This document shows positions 1 to 7,040 of a stretch of DNA of 15,810 nucleotides, in pieces. A model generated the notes under the pieces. The model was not told the origin of the DNA, ran no database searches, and worked only from the letters and a program-made list of their open reading frames with translations. The first letter of the stretch is position 1, and each line of letters begins with the position of its first letter. This DNA is from Prosthecobacter debontii. Lineage in GTDB: Bacteria; Verrucomicrobiota; Verrucomicrobiia; Verrucomicrobiales; Akkermansiaceae. Made by a program: the position numbers and the translations under genes. The DNA is taken from assembly GCA_945883455.1 (NCBI GenBank), contig CAMCXJ010000030.1:1-15810 (forward strand). The letters run 5' to 3'.

Positions 1-689
1 ATCGCGGCCTGGGCGGAGCTGTTCGGCAGCGACATGCCGAGCGCCTCGATCGCGCTGGCCATGGTGTTCGCGGTGTACATCCCGCCGCAGGAACCCGGGC
101 CGGGGATCGCGCAGGACTCAACGTGCTCCAGCTCCTCATCACTGAACTCGCCGTTCGCGTGTTTGCCCACCGCCTCGAACACGGAGACGATATCGAGATC
201 CTTTGCCTCACCCTTGATCTTGCCGCAGCCGGGCAGGATGGTGCCGCCATAGACGAACACGGCGGGGCGGTTCATGCGGCCCATGGTCATCACGCAGGCG
301 GGCATGTTCTTGTCGCAGCCGCCGATAGCGACGAAGCCGTCCATGCCCTCGCAGCCGACGACCGTCTCGATGGAATCCGCGATGACCTCGCGGGAAACGA
401 GCGAGTATTTCATCCCCTCGGTGCCCATCGAGATACCGTCGGAGATAGTGATCGTGTTGAAAATGATGCCTTTGCCACCCGCCGCATCGACGCCTTTCTT
501 GGACTCGATGGCGAGCTTGTCGATGTGGATGTTGCAGGGCGTGACCTCGCTCCAGGTCGAGGCGATGCCGATCTGCGGTTTCGCGAAATCGTCTTTCTTG
601 AAACCGACCGCATAAAGCATGGCGCGGCTCGGCGCGCGGTCGGGGCCATCAAGCATCAAACTGGAAAACGGGCGTTCTTGGTCGTTCAT
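1..689 (-). CDS. ilvD: Dihydroxy-acid dehydratase, N-terminal part (cut by left window edge)
   Basis: IlvD dehydrates 2,3-dihydroxy-isovalerate and 2,3-dihydroxy-3-methylvalerate to the keto acids of valine and isoleucine synthesis, using an Fe-S cluster and Mg2+ in the cytoplasm. About 229 codons are visible. After the ATG at 689 comes the family's RAPSRAML stretch, then GIASTWSEVTPCN. The cluster motifs follow: GGCDKNMPAC, matching the ILVD/EDD signature, and CAIPGPGSCGGMYTANTM with its conserved cysteines. The ATG at 687-689 is chosen because it gives the normal short lead-in before RAPSRAML; no in-frame ATG lies in the 75 bases upstream. No Shine-Dalgarno is visible. The gene follows the small lipoprotein gene on the same strand after a 77-bp gap. 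The related 6-phosphogluconate dehydratase (Edd) is less likely given the TWSEVTPCN and MYTANTM context. The C-terminal part lies outside the window. Confidence 0.95.
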   Translation of the reverse strand, partial: MNDQERPFSSLMLDGPDRAPSRAMLYAVGFKKDDFAKPQIGIASTWSEVTPCNIHIDKLAIESKKGVDAAGGKGIIFNTITISDGISMGTEGMKYSLVSREVIADSIETVVGCEGMDGFVAIGGCDKNMPACVMTMGRMNRPAVFVYGGTILPGCGKIKGEAKDLDIVSVFEAVGKHANGEFSDEELEHVESCAIPGPGSCGGMYTANTMASAIEALGMSLPNSSAQAA

Positions 690-766
690 CGGGCGGGGAT
701 GTTTCCCGAAACCCGTGGCCTTGGCAACCCGCTTCCTAGAGCCAATTTTCCGGCCTGAACCGCCGC

Positions 767-1051
767 CTAATAACAGTGGGAATACCCGCCATGGTAATGG
801 CCACCGTAGTGACCGCCGCCATAACCATAGCCGCCACCACCGTAGTAATTATTTTGGCTGTAAGAGTGGTTATTGTCGTCGGCTAGGGCGTATCCGACGA
901 TTCCCGCTGCGGCGACGCCCATCAGCGCGACGCCGGGATCGACGGATTGCCTCGGGTTTCCGTAGGCGTCGTAGCTGGTGGTGCAGCTCGCGCTGAGGGT
1001 TGCGCAGGCGAGCAGGGCGGTGAGGCGAACCGGGGACAGGATTGTCTTCAT
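767..1051 (-). CDS. Small putative lipoprotein with Gly/Tyr/His-rich tail
   Basis: I recognise no family. The 94-residue product starts with a positively charged then hydrophobic segment (MKTILSPVRLTALLACATL) typical of an export signal. Lipidation could occur at C23 (SASC) or C16 (LLAC); the second fits the lipobox rule slightly better, the first sits at a more usual distance. Residues 41-56 are hydrophobic and small (VALMGVAAAGIVGYAL), like a glycine-zipper segment. Residues 64-94 are almost entirely Gly, Tyr and His with some Asn and Ser, a composition seen in metal-binding or structural surface tails. A longer frame opens at 1159 but would overlap the 3' end of the helicase gene and bury the signal peptide, so the ATG at 1049-1051 is preferred. 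It lies 34 bp downstream of the helicase stop and could be co-transcribed with it. Function unknown. Confidence 0.6.
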   Translation of the reverse strand: MKTILSPVRLTALLACATLSASCTTSYDAYGNPRQSVDPGVALMGVAAAGIVGYALADDNNHSYSQNNYYGGGGYGYGGGHYGGHYHGGYSHCY

Positions 1052-1085
1052 GGTAAAGGAATGACGCGGCGCCCCGTGATTCCAT

Positions 1086-2360
1086 TCAGCGGGATTTCGG
1101 AAATTTTTTACCGACTTTTTTAGCGGGGCGCGTGGCGGGTTTCTGCGGTTTGGAAACATCCCTTTCCCGCGTCCGTTTCCGCCAATCCTTCTTGGCGGGC
1201 GGGATCACGATCGCGGGGGATTTCGCGTAGTAGTCGAAGCTCCTCAGCTTTTTCCGCGGCAGGCGCTGGCCGATGGTCATTTCCAAGATGCCGAGCAGGT
1301 TGAGATCGCCCTTGGGCACGAAGCTGACCGCCTCGCCTTCGTGCTCCGCGCGGCCGGTGCGCCCGATGCGGTGGATGTAGTCCTCGGGGTTCACGGGGAA
1401 ATCGTAATTCACCACGTGGCTCACGCCATCGATGTCGATCCCGCGCGCGGCGAGATCGGTGGCGACGAGCACTCGCACCGCGCCGCTTTTGAAATCCGCC
1501 AAGGCCTTGATCCGCTTCTCCTGCGTGCGCCCGGAGTGCAGCCTCGTGACGCTGATTTTTTCGTTCCGCAAAATCTCGGTGAGCCGGTTCGCGCCGTCTT
1601 TCAGGCGGACGAAAACGAGCACCCGCGTGAACGCCTCGTCTTTCAGCAAGGCCAGCAGCATCGCGTCCTTGAGGTGGGGCGGCACTTCGTAAACCGCCTG
1701 CTTCACCGTCTCCGCCGGGTTGTTTTTCGCGCCGACCTGCACACGCTTCGGCTCGTGCTGGAAACGCTTCGCGAGCGACTCGACCTCGCGCGGGAAGGTG
1801 GCGGAAAACATCAGCGTCTGGCGGCGTTTAGGCAGGGCGGCGACGATCGTTTCGATGTCCGGCAGGAAACCCATGTGGAGCATGCGGTCCGCCTCGTCGA
1901 GGACGAGGACTTCAAGGCGCGAGAAATCGAGCTTGTGCCGCCCTAACAGGTCGATGAGCCGTCCGGGCGTGGCGACGATGATGTTCGCCCCCTTGCGCGC
2001 CGCACGGATCTGCGAGTTTTCATCCACCCCGCCGTAGATCGCCGCGACGCGGATGCTGAGGTGCCTGCCGTAGGAATGGATGCTTTCCGTGATCTGGATG
2101 GCGAGCTCGCGGGTAGGTGCGAGGATGAGGGCGAGGGTGCCGTGGAGCCGGTTCTCCGCTTTCCGCAGGGAAAGCCGGTGCAGCATGGGCAGGACGAAGG
2201 CCGCCGTCTTGCCGGTGCCGGTCTGGGCGATCGCGGTGATGTCGTCGCCGCGCATCACCTTCGGGATCGCGGCGGACTGCACGGGGGTCGGGCGGGCATA
2301 ACCGACTTTTTTGATGGCGCGGAGGATCCCCTCCTCCAGTCCGAATTCGCTGAATGGCAT
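1086..2360 (-). CDS. rhlE: DEAD-box ATP-dependent RNA helicase, RhlE-like
   Basis: This ATP-dependent RNA helicase unwinds or remodels RNA duplexes, probably in ribosome assembly or mRNA turnover. In its 424 residues the full motif set is visible: Q-motif (F6 to Q28, with PTPVQ), motif I AQTGTGKT at 45-52, PTRELA at 82-87, TPGR at 131-134, DEAD at 155-158, SAT at 186-188, TDLAARGID at 301-309 and HRIGRTGR at 330-337. Both RecA-like domains are therefore complete. The C-terminal tail after about residue 385 is short and very basic, as in RhlE-type helicases, where such tails bind RNA. The start at 2360 is backed by AGGA seven bases upstream, one of only two clear ribosome-binding sites in the window. 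recR lies 125 bp upstream on the same strand. The exact subfamily is less certain than the DEAD-box assignment. Confidence 0.96.
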   Translation of the reverse strand: MPFSEFGLEEGILRAIKKVGYARPTPVQSAAIPKVMRGDDITAIAQTGTGKTAAFVLPMLHRLSLRKAENRLHGTLALILAPTRELAIQITESIHSYGRHLSIRVAAIYGGVDENSQIRAARKGANIIVATPGRLIDLLGRHKLDFSRLEVLVLDEADRMLHMGFLPDIETIVAALPKRRQTLMFSATFPREVESLAKRFQHEPKRVQVGAKNNPAETVKQAVYEVPPHLKDAMLLALLKDEAFTRVLVFVRLKDGANRLTEILRNEKISVTRLHSGRTQEKRIKALADFKSGAVRVLVATDLAARGIDIDGVSHVVNYDFPVNPEDYIHRIGRTGRAEHEGEAVSFVPKGDLNLLGILEMTIGQRLPRKKLRSFDYYAKSPAIVIPPAKKDWRKRTRERDVSKPQKPATRPAKKVGKKFPKSR

Positions 2361-2367
2361 GGAGCCA

Positions 2368-2371
2368 TCCT
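2368..2371 (-). promoter_or_regulatory. Ribosome-binding site of the helicase gene
   Basis: On the minus strand AGGA stands seven bases before the ATG at 2360. It supports that start and is notable because most genes here have no such sequence. Confidence 0.5.
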
Positions 2372-2485
2372 AGACCCACGCACGCGGCGCTGGCACGGAT
2401 TTAAATCACAGACTCACACCCCCCGGTCAGCGGTCGGCAAACTCACGGCCAATCCAAAGGTGCGAATTGGCACCGGGGAGTTCGT

Positions 2486-3091
2486 TCAGAAATCCCGCCG
2501 CCCCTGAAGCGCCCGGATCAGCGTGAGTTCATCGGCGTGCTCAAGGCCGCCGCCGGCGGGGAGGCCCTGCGCGATGCGGGTGAGCTTGACGGGCTTTCCG
2601 CGCATCATGTCGGCGAGGTAGTTCGAGGTCGCCTCGCCCTCCACGTCCGCGCCGAGAGCGAGGATGATCTCCATGCCTCCGCCGTTTTCCACGCGGCGCA
2701 TCAGCGAGGGGATGTTAAGGTCTTCGGGGGAAACGCGGTCGAGCGGCGAGAGTTTCCCGCCGAGGCAATGGTAGCGGCCTTTGAACGCGCCCGACCTTTC
2801 CAGCGGGATGACATCGGTCGCTTGCTCGACCACGCAGAGGATGGATTCGTCGCGCTTCGGGTCGTCGCAGATGCCGCAGCTTTCGCGGGTGGCGAAGAAT
2901 CCGCAGGCGGGGCAGGCGATGATTTCCTCCTCGGCTTTCACCAGCGCTTCGGCGAGCACTTTCGGCTCGGCCTTCCGGTTCTGCAGGAGCCAGACGGCCA
3001 TGCGCTCCGCGCTGCGCGGGCCGATGCCGGGAAGGCGTTTCAGCTCATCGATGAGGGCGCGGACGGGGATGGGGAAATCAGCTCGCGCCAT
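2486..3091 (-). CDS. recR: Recombination mediator protein RecR
   Basis: RecR forms a ring-shaped clamp that works with RecO and RecF to load RecA on SSB-coated single-stranded DNA in gap repair. The 201-residue length is normal for the family. A helix-hairpin-helix lies near the N-terminus (LPGIGPRSAERMA, 20-32). A four-cysteine zinc finger follows (C60, C63, C72, C75). From about residue 83 there is a Toprim domain with ILCVVEQATDV around E89 and ILALGADVEGEATSNYLA further on. The ATG at 3091 lies inside the last codons of the upstream membrane-protein gene (14-bp overlap), so translation is probably coupled. The C-terminus is short and ends at RRDF. The dnaX gene often found beside recR elsewhere is not seen here. 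Confidence 0.97.
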   Translation of the reverse strand: MARADFPIPVRALIDELKRLPGIGPRSAERMAVWLLQNRKAEPKVLAEALVKAEEEIIACPACGFFATRESCGICDDPKRDESILCVVEQATDVIPLERSGAFKGRYHCLGGKLSPLDRVSPEDLNIPSLMRRVENGGGMEIILALGADVEGEATSNYLADMMRGKPVKLTRIAQGLPAGGGLEHADELTLIRALQGRRDF

Positions 3092-3530
3092 GGTCTTTCG
3101 TCGGGGGTTTGTCCACGGGCAGGAAGTGGTTGGTGGTGTAGACTATCGCGCAGAAACCCGACCACACGACGGCAACCAGCGCCACCCCGATCTCCGGCTT
3201 GTGGGCGGCCAGCAGCAGCACCGGCCCCCATGCGAAAGTGAGCGCAAAGGTGAGCCCCCACACCACAAGCCTGCGCCAGAGGCAGGGGACATTCAGTATG
3301 ACGGCGGGGAGGAGAAACGCCAGCAACGCGGAGCCGCCCCACAGCGCGATGGGGCCGAGTGATTTCGCCGGGGCCGCCATGCCTTGCGGGGCGAGCAGGC
3401 TTTCCAGGTAGCCGTCCACTTTCCCCATCAGTCCGAGGAAGCTCAGCCCCGCCGACAAGGCAATCGCCATCACGCCGACGGAAAAAACCGCCAGTCCGAT
3501 ATGCGGGTGGTCGTTCTGCTTTCCCTTCAT
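3078..3530 (-). CDS. Hypothetical inner-membrane protein with about four transmembrane helices
   Basis: I recognise no family. The 150-residue product is strongly hydrophobic, with probable membrane helices at about residues 11-34, 58-80, 86-108 and 113-131. A short charged N-terminus (MKGKQNDHPH) and a hydrophilic C-terminus follow the usual pattern of a small integral membrane protein. The segment between helices 1 and 2 (residues 37-56) is the only sizeable loop. The gene is locked between its neighbours. Its ATG overlaps the stop of the peroxiredoxin gene as ATGA (4 bp), and its own end overlaps the start of recR by 14 bp. That argues for a real, co-expressed gene. No enzymatic motif is visible, and neither neighbour implies a clear function. 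Confidence 0.75.
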   Translation of the reverse strand: MKGKQNDHPHIGLAVFSVGVMAIALSAGLSFLGLMGKVDGYLESLLAPQGMAAPAKSLGPIALWGGSALLAFLLPAVILNVPCLWRRLVVWGLTFALTFAWGPVLLLAAHKPEIGVALVAVVWSGFCAIVYTTNHFLPVDKPPTKDHGAS

Positions 3531-3991
3531 CCGAGGATTTCCAAGAGCTTCTCCGTGTGGCCCAGCGGCGAGACCTTTTCCAACACCGCCTTGATGCGTC
3601 CGTCCGGGCCGATCACGAAGGTGCTGCGCTCCACCCCCATGAATTTTTTCCCCATCATCGACTTCTGCACCCAGACGCCGAAGGCCTCGCAGACCGCCTT
3701 GTCCGGATCCGCGATGAGCGGGTAGGGCAGCTGCCGTTTCGAAATGAATTTCCTATGGCTCGCCGCCCCGTCCGCGCTGACCCCGAAGACGCGCGCCTTG
3801 CCCTTGAGCTCCGCCCAATGGTCTCGCAGGGAACAGGCCTGGATCGTGCAACCCGGCGTGCTGTCCTTCGGGTAGAAAACGAGCACCACCGTTTCCCCGC
3901 GCAACGCGGAGAGCGTGAGTTCCATTTCCGTTTCCCCGTCCGCCACCGTTGCGGTGAAATCCGGTGCCATCTCGCCAACCTCAGGTTTCAT
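3527..3991 (-). CDS. bcp: Peroxiredoxin, PrxQ/Bcp type (thiol peroxidase)
   Basis: This thiol peroxidase reduces hydrogen peroxide and organic hydroperoxides, using thioredoxin as reductant in most family members. In the 154-residue protein the active site PxxxTxxC is clear: P41, T45 and peroxidatic C48 within YPKDSTPGCT. The conserved arginine is R122 in VERSTFVI. C53, five residues after C48, is the usual resolving cysteine of the alpha-helical PrxQ class, so the enzyme should be an atypical 2-Cys peroxiredoxin. The frame stays open to 4147, but family members start close to the VGEMAPDF segment. The ATG at 3989-3991 (MKPEVGEMAPDFT) is therefore chosen. It is the first gene of the overlapping unit with the membrane protein and recR, and is divergent from the LPS-export genes across about 155 bp. 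No Shine-Dalgarno is visible. Confidence 0.93.
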   Translation of the reverse strand: MKPEVGEMAPDFTATVADGETEMELTLSALRGETVVLVFYPKDSTPGCTIQACSLRDHWAELKGKARVFGVSADGAASHRKFISKRQLPYPLIADPDKAVCEAFGVWVQKSMMGKKFMGVERSTFVIGPDGRIKAVLEKVSPLGHTEKLLEILG

Positions 3992-4146
3992 GTGCGGAGC
4001 ATCACCGCGCCGCGCGGGCGAATCAACCCCGCTTATTCGGGCGCCTCGCGGGGCAGGAAGGTTTTCCCGTCCGGCATACATTGCGGTTGTATGAAGAAGC
4101 CCAGCGGTTAGGTTTTTTCCCGATACAAAAACCAACCCGCCCCGCA

Positions 4147-5388
4147 TTGACGCGTTTCCTTTCCATGTTCCTGCTCGCCGCCCCCGCGCTCTGCGCCCAG
4201 GGAAGCTCTCCGGATATGAAGAAAAACCCGGTTTCCCTTTTGCCGGATGGCAGCGTGCTCAAAGGCGTGCTGCTGCCGCGCTATGACAAGGACCGCAATC
4301 TCGTGGGCGACATGAAGGCGGAGACCATGACCCTGATCGACTCCGAGCGGGTGCAGGGCGAAAACGTGCTGATCCGCTTTTTCAACCGGGACCGCACCCT
4401 TCGCGGGAAAGTGGAGATGGAGAACGCGTTGTTCGACCAGGTGAAGTCCCGGCTTTTCGCGAACGAGCCGGTGGAGATCACCACCGACAGACTGGTTGCC
4501 CGGGGCGGCGGCCTTGTGTATTCCTTGCGGGAAGGCGAGGGTTTCCTGAAAGGCCCCGCGATCACCTGGATTTCCGCCCCTCCCACCGCCACCTCCATGA
4601 ACAGCAGCCCCTTTTCCGCCGCCGCATTCGCCACCCTCTGCCTAGCGCCCGCGCCGCTCGTGGCCGCACCGCCCGCGTTCGTTTCCGAGGAGGAACTCGC
4701 CGCGATCAAGGCCGACTCCGCGCCCGCCAAACCGGAGGCGGACAGGCGCTCCGCCGCCACGGAGGCGAGTTTCACGTCATCCGTGGAGGAGGGGAAAAAG
4801 GCATCCGCCGCCGCGCTGGAGTTCATCAGCACGAGCGAGATCAAGAACGTCGCCGCGGAGGAACCCGCAGCGGAAACCGAGGCCAAGCCCCTCGATGTGA
4901 AGCCCGGCCCCGATGACACCGTGATCACCAGCGACGGGGGCATGTTTTTCGACTCCGACGAGGGCATCCTCGTTTACCTCGGGAACGTGAAAGTCACCGA
5001 CCCGCGCTTCAACCTCAGCGGGGCGCAGCAGCTTAAGGTGTTCTTCGAGAAAAAGCCGGAAAAAAAGGAAGCGGAGAAGGATGACAAGAAGCCGGCCGGC
5101 ATGGGCAACTTCGGCGATGTGCAGAAAATCGTCGCCGAGGGCGCGGTGCTGATCGACCAGAAAGGCGTCGATGGGAAGGAACCCGTGCAGGCCAGCGGGA
5201 GCATCCTGACCTACAACATTCCCACCGGAGAGATCATCATCCACGGCGGCTACCCATGGGTGAAACAGGGCGCCTACTTCGCCCGCGCCATGGAACCGAA
5301 CCTCACCCTCCGCCTCCTCAACAACGGCTCCTTCTCCACCCAGGGCAACTGGCAGATGGGCGGCAACATGAATCTCAAGGACAAGTGA
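4147..5388 (+). CDS. LptC-like and LptA/OstA-like LPS-export proteins joined in one reading frame
   Basis: These proteins bridge the periplasm and carry lipopolysaccharide from the LptB2FG transporter to the outer membrane. With the TTG at 4147 the product has 413 residues. Residues 1-18 form a signal peptide (MTRFLSMFLLAAPALCAQ). Residues 25-140 form an LptC/OstA-like beta-rich region (TMTLIDSERVQGENVLIRF, LFANEPVEITTDRLVARGGG). At 151 a second signal peptide follows (MNSSPFSAAAFATLCLAP to about 174), then a charged Ala/Glu/Lys-rich linker. An LptA/OstA region occupies about 258-400 (ITSDGGMFFDSDEGILVYLG, IVAEGAVLID, ASGSILTYNIPTGEIIIHGG). Two exported proteins thus lie in one frame with no stop between them. 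Either this is a fusion, or two genes translated separately, or a one-base error hides a stop. The ATG at 4165 is an alternative start but leaves a very short signal. lptB follows directly. Confidence 0.75.
   Translation: MTRFLSMFLLAAPALCAQGSSPDMKKNPVSLLPDGSVLKGVLLPRYDKDRNLVGDMKAETMTLIDSERVQGENVLIRFFNRDRTLRGKVEMENALFDQVKSRLFANEPVEITTDRLVARGGGLVYSLREGEGFLKGPAITWISAPPTATSMNSSPFSAAAFATLCLAPAPLVAAPPAFVSEEELAAIKADSAPAKPEADRRSAATEASFTSSVEEGKKASAAALEFISTSEIKNVAAEEPAAETEAKPLDVKPGPDDTVITSDGGMFFDSDEGILVYLGNVKVTDPRFNLSGAQQLKVFFEKKPEKKEAEKDDKKPAGMGNFGDVQKIVAEGAVLIDQKGVDGKEPVQASGSILTYNIPTGEIIIHGGYPWVKQGAYFARAMEPNLTLRLLNNGSFSTQGNWQMGGNMNLKDK
4597..4674 (+). other. Internal ATG and second signal peptide inside the LptC/LptA frame
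   Basis: The ATG at 4597-4599 begins a typical cleavable signal peptide (MNSSPFSAAAFATLCLAP, then LVAAPPA) in the middle of the longer frame. From here to 5388 an LptA-like protein of 263 residues could be made on its own. The bases ATGA at 4597-4600 also place a TGA in the next frame. An upstream gene read one base out of phase would therefore end in a 4-bp overlap with this start. No Shine-Dalgarno precedes it. Confidence 0.6.
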
Positions 5389-5397
5389 GGCTCTTCC

Positions 5398-5425
5398 TTG
5401 AATGTTGATCTTTGAATTTTGAAAT
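5398..5425. repeat. Four degenerate 7-bp tandem repeats (TTGAATN-like)
   Basis: Read on the plus strand the bases divide into TTGAATG, TTGATCT, TTGAATT and TTGAAAT, four heptamers with the constant start TTGA. The stretch is A+T-rich in a G+C-rich region and fills most of the gap between the LptA-like stop and the probable lptB start at 5434. Its role is unknown: it may be a decayed heptamer repeat or the low-G+C leader of lptB. Confidence 0.6.
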
Positions 5426-5433
5426 TTAGCCAA

Positions 5434-6198
5434 GTGCACGATCCCGGCTCCACCTGCAAGAACACCGAATCCGCCGTCCTGTCAGCACAGGGCTTGCGCA
5501 AAACCTACGGCGGGCGCGCCGTGGTCGATGGCGTTTGCATCACCGTCCAGCCGAAGGAAATCGTCGGCCTCCTCGGCCCCAACGGCGCGGGGAAAACCAC
5601 TTCCTTTTACATGATCGCCGGCCTGATCCCCGCGGAGGAAGGCTCGATCCATCTCAACGGCGAGAACATTTCGAAGCTCCCCATGCACCGCCGCGCCCGC
5701 CTCGGCCTCGGCTACCTGCCGCAAGAGGAGTCCGTTTTCCGCAAGCTCTCCGTCCTCGATAACCTCCTGGCCATCCTGGAAACCCGCCCCGGCCTCTCCC
5801 GCGCCGACCAGAAAGCCCGCGCCCACGACCTGCTCGACCGCTTCGGCATCACGAAACTTTCCAAGTCCCTCGCCATCACCCTCTCCGGCGGCGAGAAGCG
5901 CCGCCTCGCCATCGCCCGCTCGCTCTGCTCCGATCCGAAGGTGCTGATGCTCGACGAACCCTTCGCGGGCATCGATCCCATCGCCGTCGAGGACATCCAG
6001 CGCATCGTCCGCGACCTCCGCGAAAAGGACGGCCTCGCCATCCTCATCACCGACCATTCCGTCCGCGAGACCCTCTCCATCACCGACCGCGCGTTCCTCA
6101 TACACGACGGCAAGGTCATCCTCGAAGGCGCCTCCGACGAACTCGTCAACGACCCCATCGCCAGGAAATACTACCTCGGCGAGGATTTCAGGATGTGA
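5434..6198 (+). CDS. lptB: LPS export ABC transporter ATP-binding protein LptB
   Basis: LptB is the cytoplasmic ATPase of the LptB2FG complex, which extracts lipopolysaccharide from the inner membrane and pushes it along LptC and LptA. From the GTG at 5434 the protein has 254 residues, close to the family's usual length of about 240. All ABC motifs are present: Walker A GPNGAGKTT (48-56), Q-loop at Q97 in YLPQEESVFRKLSV (a hallmark of LptB), signature LSGGE (150-154), Walker B VLMLDEPFAG (170-179) and switch H208 in ITDHSV. No ATG is available. A TTG at 5419 would add five residues but lies inside the heptamer repeat, so GTG 5434 is preferred. No Shine-Dalgarno is seen. The gene follows the LptC/LptA-like frame by 45 bp and converges on the SecB-like gene with a 7-bp gap. 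lptF and lptG are not in the window. Confidence 0.93.
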   Translation: MHDPGSTCKNTESAVLSAQGLRKTYGGRAVVDGVCITVQPKEIVGLLGPNGAGKTTSFYMIAGLIPAEEGSIHLNGENISKLPMHRRARLGLGYLPQEESVFRKLSVLDNLLAILETRPGLSRADQKARAHDLLDRFGITKLSKSLAITLSGGEKRRLAIARSLCSDPKVLMLDEPFAGIDPIAVEDIQRIVRDLREKDGLAILITDHSVRETLSITDRAFLIHDGKVILEGASDELVNDPIARKYYLGEDFRM

Positions 6199-6205
6199 GG
6201 GAGCA

Positions 6206-6622
6206 TCAAGCGGTGGCCTCGACCTTCGGCTTGCGAAACGATATCGAAGGCAGCGAGAGAATTCCGTGTGCGGAGCGTGCGGTGAAGTTGGCGATCATTT
6301 CCCGGCAGGCTCCGTAAAGGATTGAGGCGGCGGTGACGCGGATGAGGGCTTCGCGGTTTTTCTCAGCAAAGGTTTCATGGATTCGGAATTCGCCGGAGAT
6401 CACGACGCGGCCATCGTAGGTCGATGGGTTCGCAGGATCTTCGGGCAAGAAATCGACGGTCAGCGTCACTTGCCAGACAAGCGGTTCGTCCGGATTCATG
6501 GCGATCTCGGAGCTGGTTTTCAGTTCCATCGCACCATCGCACCGGCTGCCGGTGGTCGCGCGGCATTCGAAGGCTAGGAAACGGTGGCCGAGGATGGCCA
6601 AGGGTGAGGTGTCATGCGGCAT
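6206..6622 (-). CDS. SecB-like chaperone of a toxin-antitoxin-chaperone module
   Basis: The 138-residue product matches the SecB-like chaperone fold. Its core has VWQVTLTVDFLPE (49-61), YDGRVVISGEFRIHE (69-83) and the family's best-conserved stretch SILYGACREMIANFTAR (100-116), followed by LSLPSISFR. In TAC modules such as HigB1-HigA1-Rv1957 of Mycobacterium tuberculosis, a chaperone of this kind binds the antitoxin's C-terminal extension, keeps it folded and protects it from proteases. A role here is inferred from sequence and position: it is the third gene, overlapping the antitoxin gene by 11 bp. The ATG at 6622 is the first in frame; residues 1-30 are less SecB-like. The gene ends 7 bp from the oppositely oriented lptB. 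It could instead be a general export chaperone, but a housekeeping SecB would not normally sit behind a toxin-antitoxin pair. Confidence 0.85.
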   Translation of the reverse strand: MPHDTSPLAILGHRFLAFECRATTGSRCDGAMELKTSSEIAMNPDEPLVWQVTLTVDFLPEDPANPSTYDGRVVISGEFRIHETFAEKNREALIRVTAASILYGACREMIANFTARSAHGILSLPSISFRKPKVEATA

Positions 6623-7040
6623 GGGCTTCGTCGAGACCTGAGGGTTCGCTCAATTTGAAATGCGCAGGCGCTTCGGCGGGCGGCTGCTTTGCGGGAAGAA
6701 ACGAGGCGTGCACATCCGATTCGCGGTAGGTGACCCATTTGACACGACAGCCTTTGGGAACGATACCCATCTCCAGCTCGCAATCCACGGCATCGGCAGC
6801 GCGCATCAGTGTCTCCACGGTGAAGTTGTTGGTGCCATCCATCATCGCGGTGATGCGGGCGGGGCTGACCTCCATTTTGGCCGCGAGCTTGGTGCGGTTC
6901 AGGCCGAGGCTTTTCATGCGCTCTAGGATCTGCTCGACGATTAGCAGTTTTTTGACCGTCACCTTCTGCGAGAAGCTGAGCGGCGCTGAGAAAAAGCGCT
7001 GGGTCTCGTCGGGTGCCTGGCGGGTGATTTTAATGTTCAT
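6612..7040 (-). CDS. HigA-like HTH antitoxin with C-terminal extension
   Basis: The antitoxin should neutralise the upstream toxin and repress the operon. Of 142 residues, about 34-95 form an XRE/HigA-type helix-turn-helix: ILERMKSLGLNRTKLAAKM, then VSPARITAMMDG with the recognition helix, then FTVETLMRAADAV. Residues 97-142 form an extension with WVTYRES near its start and a Pro/Ala-rich, probably disordered end. In TAC antitoxins such an extension is the chaperone-addiction region (ChAD) that makes the antitoxin unstable unless the SecB-like chaperone binds it. I infer the same here. The ATG at 7040 overlaps the toxin gene by 11 bp, and the 3' end overlaps the chaperone gene by 11 bp, so stoichiometry is probably set by coupled translation. 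Residues 1-33 are an unusual N-terminal extension before the HTH. No Shine-Dalgarno is visible. Confidence 0.85.
   Translation of the reverse strand: MNIKITRQAPDETQRFFSAPLSFSQKVTVKKLLIVEQILERMKSLGLNRTKLAAKMEVSPARITAMMDGTNNFTVETLMRAADAVDCELEMGIVPKGCRVKWVTYRESDVHASFLPAKQPPAEAPAHFKLSEPSGLDEAHAA

Noticed and set aside
123..758. Plus-strand frame of 211 residues at the left edge
   Set aside because: It is antisense to ilvD, whose minus-strand frame has the family's cluster-binding motifs.
3992..4147. N-terminal extension of the peroxiredoxin by 52 residues
   Set aside because: Family members start near VGEMAPDF, and the extension has no signal peptide or conserved pattern. It would also cover the divergent promoter region.
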